A stretch of DNA of 60,922 bases from CAZTAO01 sp964611645 (GTDB lineage Bacteria; Armatimonadota; UBA5829), in NCBI GenBank assembly GCA_964611645.1, contig CAZTAO010000024.1:1-60922 (forward strand). The letters are read 5' to 3'. Below are positions 35,132 to 43,913 of the stretch, in pieces. The notes beneath the pieces were generated by a model. It had not been told where the DNA came from, ran no database searches, and saw nothing but the letters and a program-made list of their open reading frames with translations. Each line of letters starts with the position of its first letter. Position 1 is the stretch's first letter. Both the position numbers and the translations under genes were made by a program.

Positions 35132-35851
35132 TCACATCTCGAACCTGTCGCCCAGATAGAACTGGCGAGCGATGGGGTCGCTGGGCAGCGTGCTTGAGGC
35201 CCCGGAGGTCTTGATCTCGCCTTCAGACATTATGTATGCGCGGTCGGTGATGGCCAGGGTCTCGCGCACGTTGTGGTCGGTAATTACAATGCCAATGCCC
35301 TTGTCCCTCAGACGGACGACTATATCCTGGATCTCGGAGATGGCAATCGGGTCTACCCCGGTGAAAGGCTCATCGAGGAGCATGAACGCGGGGTCGGTGG
35401 CCAGCGCTCTCGCTATCTCGACTCTGCGCCGCTCACCACCCGACAGCACCATTCCCTTGCTGTGCCGAAGCTTGGTGAGGCCGAACTCCTCCATCAGAGT
35501 CTCTGCGCGCTTCATTCGCTGCGTTCTGCCGATTCCGTGCATCTCCTGGACCAGCAGTATGTTCTCCTGCACGGTCAGCTTTCGGAAGACCGACGGTTCC
35601 TGCGCCAGATAGCCCAGTCCGTGCCTTGCGCGAGCGTACATTGGCATGCTGGTGATGTCCTTGCCATCCAGAAGCACCTGGCCGAAGTCCGGATGCACCA
35701 GGCCGACAACCATATAGAACGTGGTCGTCTTGCCCGCGCCGTTCGGCCCCAGCAGGCCCACAGTCTCGCCGGTCTCCATTGACAGCGTGACGTCGTCCAC
35801 AACGCGCCTGCCCTTGTATATCTTCACCAGGTTACGGACTTCCAGCCTCAC
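35132..35851 (-). CDS. lptB: LPS export ABC transporter ATPase LptB
   Basis: The 239-residue ATPase has a Walker A (GPNGAGKTT), an LSGGERRRVEIARA signature and a Walker B (AFMLLDEPFTGVDPIAI). The H-loop is IVITDHNVRETL, as in LptB, and YLAQEPSVFRKLTVQENI lies between. It powers LptFG in moving lipopolysaccharide to the periplasmic bridge. It starts with GTG, overlapping the LptA-like stop by four bases. It is followed after 7 bp by the permease. Confidence 0.95.
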   Translation of the reverse strand: MRLEVRNLVKIYKGRRVVDDVTLSMETGETVGLLGPNGAGKTTTFYMVVGLVHPDFGQVLLDGKDITSMPMYARARHGLGYLAQEPSVFRKLTVQENILLVQEMHGIGRTQRMKRAETLMEEFGLTKLRHSKGMVLSGGERRRVEIARALATDPAFMLLDEPFTGVDPIAISEIQDIVVRLRDKGIGIVITDHNVRETLAITDRAYIMSEGEIKTSGASSTLPSDPIARQFYLGDRFEM

Positions 35852-36471
35852 TTGGCATTCTCCGGCTCAGTTTTCGGTGTGGTCTCGGCCTTCTTAGGTG
35901 TTGGTGTGACTTCCACCTTGCTCACGCCCGGCGCGCTCTCGATTCTGAATCTGAACTCATCTTCCGCCAGGGCCTTCTTGGTATTGACTGTTGCCTTGTC
36001 TCCACTAACCACACACGGCCCATCAAAGAGCGCGGGGTTGGTGTAGTTGATCTGCACGTTACCGGTGAGTTTTGCGAGTTGGTCCGCACCGGTGTAGACG
36101 GCTTTGTCACACTTGGCATCCGCCGTCCACTTGACCCCGTTCTCGTCCACGCCGTTGGATACCAGGTGGACGTTGCCCTTCATGTCAGCCTGTTTGATGG
36201 GGACGGAGTCGGCCTGGTTTGCGCCGGCCTTCTGGAGAAGCGTCAGGGAGACTTCCTTCGCATCGGCCACAATCTGCGACTGGGTCTTGGGGTCGGCGTA
36301 CTGTATGTGCGCTCCACCTTTGGCTACTACCCCGCTGGAGGTGAACTCTATCACCGGAGCGGTTATCACTACTTTGTTGTCGATCGACTTATAGGTCGCC
36401 GCGGTCGACGCCGAAACCATCGCCAACGCCAGCAGGGCGGCAACCATCGCTATCAGGATCGTTCTACTCAT
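35848..36471 (-). CDS. lptA: LptA/OstA-like periplasmic protein
   Basis: The 207-residue protein has a signal peptide (about 1-24, ending STAA). An OstA/LptA-type beta-jellyroll follows, with repeats such as VITAPVIEFTSSGVVAKGGAHIQY and TGNVQINYTNPALFDGPCVVSGD. A Lys/Pro/Thr-rich tail ends it (TPTPKKAETTPKTEP). LptA forms the periplasmic bridge for lipopolysaccharide. Identification rests on fold, position and size, since sequence identity in the family is low. It overlaps both neighbours by four bases. Confidence 0.75.
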   Translation of the reverse strand: MSRTILIAMVAALLALAMVSASTAATYKSIDNKVVITAPVIEFTSSGVVAKGGAHIQYADPKTQSQIVADAKEVSLTLLQKAGANQADSVPIKQADMKGNVHLVSNGVDENGVKWTADAKCDKAVYTGADQLAKLTGNVQINYTNPALFDGPCVVSGDKATVNTKKALAEDEFRFRIESAPGVSKVEVTPTPKKAETTPKTEPENAK

Positions 36472-37094
36472 TCAAAACCCTCAATCCGGTCTTTCATTAC
36501 TAGATTCTTGAGCGAAGTGTCTGCCAGAAACGCTCTGGCCTGCACTATTCCCACGGTGGAGTTGACCGTCACTCCGCCATCGCCCACTATCTTGTTCTTG
36601 TTGGAGAACCAGCGAACCCTCTTGGCTGTGAGCGTGCTCTTTCGCACCAGCGACTTCACCAGGACGCCGCCGGTGGCGGTTACCGTGCGCTTATCGGTAT
36701 CGGCGATTGCAGTCGGCGCTGTGATCCTGGCGGTCAGCTTGCCGTCTTCATACAGGTCCGCGCTGACATTTAGGAGTGTACCCTGTTTTGTGACTTCGTT
36801 CCCGCGCAGCTCTGTAGCAGTGGCTATCATTCTCAGTTTGCCGTTATCCATCCACTTGAGCGTGATACCTTTCTGGTCAAACTGCATCATAGGCACTGAG
36901 CGCGGTGTGGGTGTCGGGGTTGGCTTCGCCTGGGCGGGCGTTGGCGCCGGCGCGGCTTTGCCGGGCGGCTTAGGCTCAACTGGCCCGGAGGTTGGTGACG
37001 CAGGCTTCTCATTGCCACAGCCGACAACCACCGCCAGGACGCACAGTGTAGCCACTACCCCCCGAAGACGCGTATTGTAAAGATACAGCCCCAT
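36468..37094 (-). CDS. lptC: LptC-like lipoprotein
   Basis: The 208-residue protein begins with a lipoprotein signal (VLAVVVGCGN, Cys at about 26). A Pro/Thr-rich linker follows (PTPAQAKPTPTPTPRS, about 50-65). The single LptC-type domain has GITLKWMDNGKLRMIATATE and VRWFSNKNKIVGDGGVTV. LptC is the inner-membrane anchored acceptor next to LptA; most LptC proteins use a transmembrane helix, so a lipid anchor is a variation. It is first in the operon, and its divergent neighbour is gyrA. Confidence 0.75.
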   Translation of the reverse strand: MGLYLYNTRLRGVVATLCVLAVVVGCGNEKPASPTSGPVEPKPPGKAAPAPTPAQAKPTPTPTPRSVPMMQFDQKGITLKWMDNGKLRMIATATELRGNEVTKQGTLLNVSADLYEDGKLTARITAPTAIADTDKRTVTATGGVLVKSLVRKSTLTAKRVRWFSNKNKIVGDGGVTVNSTVGIVQARAFLADTSLKNLVMKDRIEGFE

Positions 37095-37215
37095 ACTTAC
37101 ACCTAGACGAAGCGCGCTCGACCATATAGACCGCGAAGCGCGACCAATGCAAGTTTAGCACAAAGCCGACCATTCGGTAAAACTGCGCGAAGCCGGAGAC
37201 AGGGGCTTTGGCGGT

Positions 37216-37245
37216 TTGCCAATCGAGGCTGCAAAGAGGTATAAT
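37216..37245 (+). promoter_or_regulatory. Promoter of gyrA
   Basis: TTGCCA (37216-37221), 18 bases, TATAAT (37240-37245), 45 bp before the start. Confidence 0.75.
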
Positions 37246-37289
37246 GATGAGTAAGTTACGCCATCTCTGCTCCAGGAAGGACCTCTGGT

Positions 37290-39851
37290 TTGGACAGTAT
37301 ATCTCGTCAGGTCTTCTCGCTAAATATCGAGGACGAACTCAAGAAATCATACATGGATTACGCGATGAGCGTAATCATCTCTCGTGCCCTGCCGGACGTT
37401 CGTGATGGGCTGAAGCCGGTGCAGCGGCGTATCCTGGTGGCGATGAACGATCTCCACTTGGGACCGTCCGCACAGCACAGAAAGTCAGCCAAGATCGCGG
37501 GCGACACCTCAGGCAACTACCATCCACACGGCGAGGCCGTTATCTATCCGACCATGGTCAGGATGGCGCAGGACTTCAACAGCCGCTACCCGAACATTGA
37601 CGCCCAGGGAAACATGGGTTCAATCGACGGAGACCCGCCAGCGGCTATGAGATACACCGAAATGCGCATGTCGCCCTTCGCGGTCGAGATGCTAGAGGAT
37701 ATGGAGAAGGATACTGTCGACTGGCAGGACAACTACGACCAGACCCGCATGGAGCCTCTGGTCCTGCCCGGCAAGTTCCCCAATCTCCTCGCCAACGGCA
37801 GTTCCGGTATCGCGGTCGGTATGGCCACCAACATCCCACCACAGAATCTCGCGGAGATATGTGATGGCATAGTGCACCTGATCGACAATCCTGAAGCCAC
37901 GATCGAAGACCTGATGCAGTTCGTGAAAGGTCCGGATTTCCCGACCGCCGGCCTGATTCTCGGCACCAAGGGAATCCGCTCCGCCTACGAGACCGGGCGC
38001 GGACAGATCATTATGCAGGCCCAGACCAACATCGAGTATATCGAGAACGGCAAGGCCGCTATAGTTGTAACCGAACTCCCCTACCAGGTCAACAAGGCCA
38101 CTCTCATCGAGAAAATCGCGCGCCTTGCCAAGGAGAAGAAAGTCGACGGGATCACGGGCATCCCGGACTATTCCGACCGCAACGGCATCCGCGTTCAGAT
38201 AGAACTCAGCCGCGACGCTCAGCCCAAGAGAGTGTTGAACTTCCTCTACAAGCATACCGATCTTCGCAAGACCTTCGGTGTAATAATGCTTGCTCTGGTG
38301 GATGGCGCGCCGAGAGTGCTGAACCTGGCGCAGGTAATGCGGCACTACATCGATCACCGCACCGTTGTTCTGGAACGGAAAACACGCTTCGAACTGCGCG
38401 CCGCGCTTCGCAGAGCGCACGTGCTCGAAGGCCTGCGTATTGCTGTTGATTTCCTCGATGAGATAATCAGGATCATCAGGGCCTCCCAGAACGCCGAGCA
38501 GGCGCGCAACGAAATGATGCGCCGGTTCGGTCTGTCGCAGATTCAGGCGGAAGCCATTCTCAACATGCAGCTCCGCCAGCTTACTGCCCTGGAGCGCGAC
38601 AAGATCGAGGAAGAGTACAAGGGACTGCTGAAGCGGATCGCGTACCTTGAGGACCTCCTTGCTGACAGAAGCAAGATACTTGGCCTCATCAAGGATGACC
38701 TGCGGTATCTGAAGCAGAAGTTCGGCGATAACAGAAGGACCCGTATCCTGCCGATGGAAGCGACCGACATCGGGGAAGAAGATATGATCCCCGAGGAAGA
38801 AACTATCATCACCATCACCCGCGATGGCTACATAAAGCGGGTGCCGATAGACACCTATCGCTCGCAGAAACGCGGTGGCAGGGGCATCATAGGCGCGTCG
38901 ACGAAGGAAATGGACAAACTCCAGCACCTCTTCGTGGCGACAACGCACCACTATATCCTGTTCTTTACGGACAGGGGCAGGGTGTATCGCCTGAAGGCGT
39001 ACGAGATCCCGCAGACCTCGCGCACTGCGATGGGGACTGCGGTCATCAACCTCATCTCCATAGAGCCGGGTGACAAGATCACTGCGACTGTGGCTGTGAG
39101 GGAGAAAGATCAGCAGGGCTTCATGGTTATGGCGACGGAGCGGGGAGAGGTCAAGAAGTCCGACCTGGCCGCGTTCCACAACATGCGAGCCAACGGCCTG
39201 CGAGCTTTCGATATAGAAGAGGGTGACTCGCTGAAGTGGGTGGCGATGTCCGACGGCAACGACGAGGTCATACTTGTTACGCACAACGGCATGTCGATCC
39301 GTTTCCACGAGGACGACCTGCGCAGCGCGGGCCGGGCATCGGGCGGCGTGCGAGGCATCAGGCTTGGCGCGACGGACAAGGTAGTGGGAATGGCGCTTGC
39401 CAGCGAAAAGGGCGAACTGCTTGTGATAACCGAGCATGGTTACGGCAAGCGGACTGCTCTGGACCTTTACCGGAAGCAGAGCCGGGGTGGCAAGGGCATC
39501 AAGACGATGAACATCACGGAGAAGACCGGCAGGATCGTGGACACAGCGGTTGTCGACGACACCGACCGGCTGGTCATTATCACCTGGCACGGAATAATGA
39601 TCAAAATCCGGGTCTCGGAGATAAGATCAATCGGTCGCAGCACTCAGGGAGTCCGGCTGATAAACCTCAGTTCCGGAGACTCAGTAGCCAGCTTCGCCAG
39701 GGTCCCCAAAGCAGACGCCCCAACCGGCCCCGATCCAATCGGCAAGTCCACTCTGAACAGGGGAACCGACGCAGACGAAGTCGAACTTGACGAAGTCGGC
39801 GATGAGGAACTCGAGCTAGAAGAAGAAGAGACCGAGGAAACGCCGGAGTAA
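37290..39851 (+). CDS. gyrA: DNA gyrase subunit A
   Basis: The 853-residue protein cuts and rejoins DNA in gyrase. The winged-helix start has YMDYAMSVIISRALPDVRDG. The active-site tyrosine lies in PPAAMRYTEMRMS. The quinolone region reads GNYHPHGEAVIYPT, with Ala and Pro where E. coli has Ser83 and Asp87. The C-terminal beta-pinwheel has a GyrA box (QKRGGRG), which marks gyrase rather than topoisomerase IV. The tail (about 825-853) is very acidic, with many E. The start is TTG at 37290. gyrB is not next to it. It ends with a strong terminator. Confidence 0.97.
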   Translation: MDSISRQVFSLNIEDELKKSYMDYAMSVIISRALPDVRDGLKPVQRRILVAMNDLHLGPSAQHRKSAKIAGDTSGNYHPHGEAVIYPTMVRMAQDFNSRYPNIDAQGNMGSIDGDPPAAMRYTEMRMSPFAVEMLEDMEKDTVDWQDNYDQTRMEPLVLPGKFPNLLANGSSGIAVGMATNIPPQNLAEICDGIVHLIDNPEATIEDLMQFVKGPDFPTAGLILGTKGIRSAYETGRGQIIMQAQTNIEYIENGKAAIVVTELPYQVNKATLIEKIARLAKEKKVDGITGIPDYSDRNGIRVQIELSRDAQPKRVLNFLYKHTDLRKTFGVIMLALVDGAPRVLNLAQVMRHYIDHRTVVLERKTRFELRAALRRAHVLEGLRIAVDFLDEIIRIIRASQNAEQARNEMMRRFGLSQIQAEAILNMQLRQLTALERDKIEEEYKGLLKRIAYLEDLLADRSKILGLIKDDLRYLKQKFGDNRRTRILPMEATDIGEEDMIPEEETIITITRDGYIKRVPIDTYRSQKRGGRGIIGASTKEMDKLQHLFVATTHHYILFFTDRGRVYRLKAYEIPQTSRTAMGTAVINLISIEPGDKITATVAVREKDQQGFMVMATERGEVKKSDLAAFHNMRANGLRAFDIEEGDSLKWVAMSDGNDEVILVTHNGMSIRFHEDDLRSAGRASGGVRGIRLGATDKVVGMALASEKGELLVITEHGYGKRTALDLYRKQSRGGKGIKTMNITEKTGRIVDTAVVDDTDRLVIITWHGIMIKIRVSEIRSIGRSTQGVRLINLSSGDSVASFARVPKADAPTGPDPIGKSTLNRGTDADEVELDEVGDEELELEEEETEETPE

Positions 39852-39866
39852 GCGTGCCTACACGTC

Positions 39867-39887
39867 ACCCTGAACTTGATTCAGGGT
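39867..39887. repeat. Short palindrome after gyrA
   Basis: ACCCTGAA and TTCAGGGT (39867-39874, 39880-39887) form a hairpin with loop CTTGA, within a CGTCACCCTGAACTTG context. Motifs of this kind are dispersed in many bacterial genomes. Confidence 0.6.
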
Positions 39888-39903
39888 CTAGTATAGAATG
39901 CCA

Positions 39904-39940
39904 AGAAGCCCCCAGGAGTCTCTCCTGGGGGCTTCTTTTT
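39904..39940 (+). terminator. Rho-independent terminator of gyrA
   Basis: AGAAGCCCCCAGGAG (39904-39918) pairs with CTCCTGGGGGCTTCT (39922-39936), and T follows to 39940. It is fifty bases after the gyrA stop. Confidence 0.93.
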
Positions 39941-40031
39941 CAGTATGCTTCGGCAGGATTCACGCGCCGAAGCATCGTATCTGCAAGGCCCGTGCACGAT
40001 TGGCTTCTGCCGAAGCAACGCACGCCGATCC

Positions 40032-41003
40032 TCACCGACCGGACACTCCCATCTCAACCCACTTACTCACGCAGTCAAGGAAGCTGTTTCCCATGAGTTC
40101 CTTTGAGAAGCAAAGATCGAAGCCGGCTGCCCAGGCGGCGAAGAGGGTGCTTTGCGCCGGTTTGGATAGAAGCAGGCAGAAACCCATGTCCGGAGCCTCT
40201 GCGGACGCCTTGAGAGTGCTATAGAGTTCAAAGGCGGACCGTCCACCTATCCACTCGTCCAGCACCACCAGACGGCTGCCGGTCAGACACTTGGGGACAT
40301 GGAATTCTCTGTGCTCGCCTTCTCCCTCTTCTACCAGTCCGGACACGGAATCCAGGTCCGTTAGCACATTCACGGTCGAGAAACCGGCTGCTTTGAGAGA
40401 CGCAATCACACTTCCCAGGAGTCCTTCATCAAGCTCCGTGTGGACAATTGTCGCAGTCCGCTTGGTTTCCATGGGCGCGTATTCCTCCATTTGCGTGGCT
40501 AACTCGAGTCTGCCCTCGTGGAGCCATCGCTTGATGGTCCCCTCAGGACGGCCGAGCCGGTCGGCGATGTTTCGGACGGACAGACCGGCGAGGTAGTGCA
40601 GGGCGACTGCACGTGCAAGGTCGCGAGGAACCAGCCTCAGCGCGCGTTCAATGTCCATCCGCAGAGCAGACTTTGCTCCATCCGAAACGTGAGGAATGCA
40701 GTCGGTATCAAGGGCATCGTTCTCGTGCTTCCGCCCTCTGTATACCCGCGCGGACTCATTGCGAGTGATGGCATACATCCAGCTTTGAACGGTTGAAGGC
40801 TCGCGCAACTCGCTGATGTGCAGGCATATCTGAAGAATTGACGAGGCCGCCACGTCCTGTGCGTCGTGGTAGTTGCCGGTCTCACGATATGCCACGGCAA
40901 ATAGCTTCATCCTCAGAAGCTCGACAAGGTCCGCCAGCGCTACCCCATCGCCATCACGCGCTCTGATCGCCAGGTTCTGAATGTCCTCTTTCGGTTTCAT
41001 CAT
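40032..41003 (-). CDS. ECF-type sigma factor fused to a receiver-like C-terminal domain
   Basis: The 323-residue protein (from ATG 41003) has sigma region 2 (about 15-85; LFAVAYRETGNYHDAQDVAA and VQSWMYAITRNESARVYRGR). Region 4 is at about 110-165 (LPxDLARA-like RDLARAVALHYLAGLSVRNI and RPEGTIKRWLHEGRLEL). After a short linker, residues about 175-320 look like a response-regulator receiver. LVVLDEWIGGRSAFEL carries a possible phospho-acceptor Asp, and LLLSKP and CFSKEL supply Ser and Lys positions. The usual acidic pair near its start is not clear. No anti-sigma gene lies beside it. The long frame to 41162 would run through a palindromic repeat and is rejected. The start is not certain. Confidence 0.75.
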   Translation of the reverse strand: MMKPKEDIQNLAIRARDGDGVALADLVELLRMKLFAVAYRETGNYHDAQDVAASSILQICLHISELREPSTVQSWMYAITRNESARVYRGRKHENDALDTDCIPHVSDGAKSALRMDIERALRLVPRDLARAVALHYLAGLSVRNIADRLGRPEGTIKRWLHEGRLELATQMEEYAPMETKRTATIVHTELDEGLLGSVIASLKAAGFSTVNVLTDLDSVSGLVEEGEGEHREFHVPKCLTGSRLVVLDEWIGGRSAFELYSTLKASAEAPDMGFCLLLSKPAQSTLFAAWAAGFDLCFSKELMGNSFLDCVSKWVEMGVSGR

Positions 41004-41047
41004 GATAGTAGATGCTTGGACTGTGGCAAAAGGTTCGGCAGGCATAC

Positions 41048-41195
41048 TATGCTGCGGGAACGGCATTTCGCACTGAGCTTCCAAGTCCGCACGCTGTTGA
41101 GTTCCCGCAGCCCCTCTTGTATAGCCGTGGGTAGCTGCGGGAACTCGCACTGTGAGATGCATCAGGCTGTGCGTGATCGTCGTTCCCGCAGCATA
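41048..41195. repeat. Nested palindromic element with four copies of CTGCGGGAAC
   Basis: The outer arms are TATGCTGCGGGAACG (41048-41062) and CGTTCCCGCAGCATA (41181-41195), perfect over 15 bp. The inner arms are GAGTTCCCGCAGC (41099-41111) and GCTGCGGGAACTC (41134-41146), perfect over 13 bp. The core thus occurs four times in alternating direction. A TCGCACTG motif follows two of the cores. It has no coding content and lies between the ECF gene and the secreted hydrolase gene. Confidence 0.85.
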
Positions 41196-41202
41196 GACGC
41201 GA

Positions 41203-43722
41203 TTATCTACTTCCCAAGTCCGCCATCTCCGGCACTTCTACCCAGCCTTTTTCGCCTTTTCGGGGGACTCGCCAGGATACGCGGGCGGTTTCCATCAGGC
41301 CGCCGGAGGAGATTTCGTATGGCAAATCAGCCCAAGCGGAACCGACCAGGCCGATGCACGGGTAACCCTTCTTGCGGGCTTTGTCTATTATCTGCGCCCA
41401 TCCTCGGACGTTGCGCAAGTTGTACCAAGCAAGTCCCATTGTCTGGTGGTCGTATTTGGTCCAGAACTCGATGGCTTCCTTGCCGGGGCCGTTGGGGAAC
41501 ATAGCGTCGTAGCCCCAGACGTTGACGATGAGGTCCTTGGATATTCCGGGCGCGGCTTCCTTGCTGAATGGGTTCACATTCCCGGCCCACAGCACGGATT
41601 CGACCTTCTCGCTGCCCTGCTTGGCGGCTGATGCGCAGAGGTTCACCGATCCCACCAGTTCGCCCACCGGGGTCTTGCCGGCTTTGATAGTGCGGCTGTC
41701 GGTGGCGATCATGTGGAAGGCTGGACCGAACTCCTCAAGGTCGTGGGCCACGTTGATGTATTCGAGCTTGAACTCCGATACCAGGGTTTTCACGTAGTCC
41801 GTCATCAACTGCTTTACCTGCGGTTCCTCGAAGCAGTAGGGGATGTGGGTTTCCTTGCGGCCCGGCATTGCGTCGCGGTAGTGGCTGACATAGTCGTAAG
41901 AGGCCAGCACAGAGGCGCCATCGGGTATGCGGGATGCGGCTGTTCTTGCCACCGCGAAGGGTTTGGGGCTCGCCTGGTCGTAGTTGTAATGCATATCACC
42001 GTCTATGACCGTGTAGTCCTTGCCGATCTCATATATGGTCGAGCCATCCGCGCTCTTCAAGGTGACATCGGTCAGGCCGGTGCGGATGACCCAGGGGTTC
42101 TTGAGCGGAGTGTCTGAGGTCCCTGAGAGAGTGATTGGCTCATCCTTCTGCCAGATTCCCACTGCCAGATTGGGGTTCTTCCCCTCGACATAGTACCCGC
42201 CATGCAGCCCAAGCATGAACGGCGCGAGCTTGAGATTGAACTCGGTGGCCTCCGCAATGGTCGCACCCAGGTCGGCCCTGTCTTTCGGGGTATCGGGGTA
42301 GCCGGAACTGTAGAACAGCAGGTTGCACTTCCACCGCGCAATCTGTTCGGCGTCTGCATACATCATTCCTCGCACTGGGAAGTCGGGGTAGTCGGTGACT
42401 TCGCAGGCAGTGGCGTAAGCCTGGCCGTCCTGGCTGGATATTAGTTGCAGCAGGGTCATCAGTCCATAGAATGCCCCGGACTGCGTCCCCGCGCTGATGC
42501 GAATCCCCTTGCGGTCGATCCCCATCATATAGGACTCCGACCCTTTGCCTTTCACCACATATTTCGGTCCGACTTTCACAGTCACACCAGAGCCGACGCC
42601 AAACTCCACTCCGAGCTTCGCCAGGTCTTTAGTTACCAGTTCCATCGCTCCGCTCAGCGCGCCATCGGGCAAGCCTTCTACTGTGGCTCCGAGCTTGGCC
42701 GGGAGCTTGTAGTTTTCGGTGGACGGCAGCCAGTTGACCTTCTGCAGGTCCGGCATCACTTGCGGCAGGCCAAGATCAACATTGTCCAGTCGGACTTTCC
42801 CCGAGCCGTCGGCCACAATGCTCAGGCTCACCTTGCCGGACTTGCTCACGAGCGGCAGGGCTACCGTCTCCCACTGATCTCTCTTGGCGTCGAGAGTGAC
42901 GGACTTCAGAACAGCGCCGGTGCCCGTATCGGAAGCAGTAATCTTGACGCTTCCCGCGAACCCTCGCCTCTGGACGTCGAGCGAAAGGGAGAGGTTCTGG
43001 TTGGGAGTGGTCTTTACCATCTGCTGGAGGCTGACCGGCTCGCCCTGGGCAGGAAGTATTTCCAGCATAGCCTCGCCGCATCTGTCTCTCATAGCAGTTA
43101 GCTCAGATACCATCAGCTCTTCCAGGTTCTCCTGCATGCTGTAGGAGCCGGCGGCGCTGAAGATCAGCATCCTGCCCTCGCCGCCGAAGTCATCGGACAG
43201 AGCAATGTCCATATCGATCCTATACTGCTTGTTGGGTTCCACGGTCAGCCTTTGCATTACGCTAGTGGTTGGCACGGCCTCGTTTTTGTGGCTGATCTTG
43301 AGGCTGCGCGAGCCGTCGCTCTTCATAGCTGTGTCCAGGCTGGTGGTAGCTTCGGCCACGCTCCAGCCGGCCAGCTTGCCGTCCGCGCCCGCCTCTTCAA
43401 AGCTGGGGTTAGCGACAGTGAGCCCGCCGCTGGGCTTGAAGTTGTCGATCCACAGGCTTCCGGTGGATCCCTGCTTCACTTCAAAGAACACCTGCACCTC
43501 GGTCTGGTCGCCGCTGTTGAAGCGGGCCTGGAACCGCTGCCAAGCCTTGCCGCCAGTCTTGCGGGCCTCCACCTTACCCTTCACCTGCCAGCCCGGGACC
43601 TGCGACCCGCTGGACTTCTCGAAATCACCGTTGACCAGCACATTCGCCGAGGCGGGAGAGTAGATAGCCAATGCGGCCAGGAGAAGAAGCAATATGGCCA
43701 GATAGCCTGATCTTGTTCGCAA
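41203..43722 (-). CDS. Large secreted carbohydrate-active protein with GH20b-like domain
   Basis: The 839-residue protein has a signal peptide (about 1-26, ending PASA). Two CBM-like beta modules occupy about 27-330 (NVLVNGDFEKSSGSQVPGW; LTVANPSFEEAGADGKLAGW). A GH20 'domain 2' fold follows (about 340-440; SYMMGIDRKGIRISAGTQSG, GAFYGLMTLLQLISSQ). A TIM-barrel-like catalytic part (about 450-810) contains FPVRGMMYADAEQ and INVAHDLEEFGPAFHM, a possible catalytic pair. It is probably a beta-hexosaminidase-like or related hydrolase acting outside the cytosol. The exact family is unassigned, and the catalytic Asp-Glu of classical GH20 is not clear. It stands alone next to the palindromic element. 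Confidence 0.7.
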   Translation of the reverse strand: MRTRSGYLAILLLLLAALAIYSPASANVLVNGDFEKSSGSQVPGWQVKGKVEARKTGGKAWQRFQARFNSGDQTEVQVFFEVKQGSTGSLWIDNFKPSGGLTVANPSFEEAGADGKLAGWSVAEATTSLDTAMKSDGSRSLKISHKNEAVPTTSVMQRLTVEPNKQYRIDMDIALSDDFGGEGRMLIFSAAGSYSMQENLEELMVSELTAMRDRCGEAMLEILPAQGEPVSLQQMVKTTPNQNLSLSLDVQRRGFAGSVKITASDTGTGAVLKSVTLDAKRDQWETVALPLVSKSGKVSLSIVADGSGKVRLDNVDLGLPQVMPDLQKVNWLPSTENYKLPAKLGATVEGLPDGALSGAMELVTKDLAKLGVEFGVGSGVTVKVGPKYVVKGKGSESYMMGIDRKGIRISAGTQSGAFYGLMTLLQLISSQDGQAYATACEVTDYPDFPVRGMMYADAEQIARWKCNLLFYSSGYPDTPKDRADLGATIAEATEFNLKLAPFMLGLHGGYYVEGKNPNLAVGIWQKDEPITLSGTSDTPLKNPWVIRTGLTDVTLKSADGSTIYEIGKDYTVIDGDMHYNYDQASPKPFAVARTAASRIPDGASVLASYDYVSHYRDAMPGRKETHIPYCFEEPQVKQLMTDYVKTLVSEFKLEYINVAHDLEEFGPAFHMIATDSRTIKAGKTPVGELVGSVNLCASAAKQGSEKVESVLWAGNVNPFSKEAAPGISKDLIVNVWGYDAMFPNGPGKEAIEFWTKYDHQTMGLAWYNLRNVRGWAQIIDKARKKGYPCIGLVGSAWADLPYEISSGGLMETARVSWRVPRKGEKGWVEVPEMADLGSR

Positions 43723-43913
43723 AATGGGACACTCCTTGATGGGGATTTGTTACAGCGGCTGCGCAGCAAGGCGCACCCACCCAAGCTGATTATAGCCCCG
43801 CTGAGGTCAGGCGTCAAACCAATGTCCGCGTTTGCCATTACGTGTTCGACCACTTGCCAGCGTGCTTGCCGTCTGGTAGACTAGTCGCAATGACAGGCTC
43901 GGAGGAGTGGGAT

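Noticed and set aside
37692..39590. A 632-residue open frame antisense to gyrA
   Set aside because: It mirrors gyrA codon bias and contains no family motif. gyrA itself is complete and conserved.
41003..41162. N-terminal extension of the ECF sigma factor frame
   Set aside because: The extension would be translated through the nested palindromic repeat and has low-complexity composition. ATG 41003/41000 lies just before sigma region 2.
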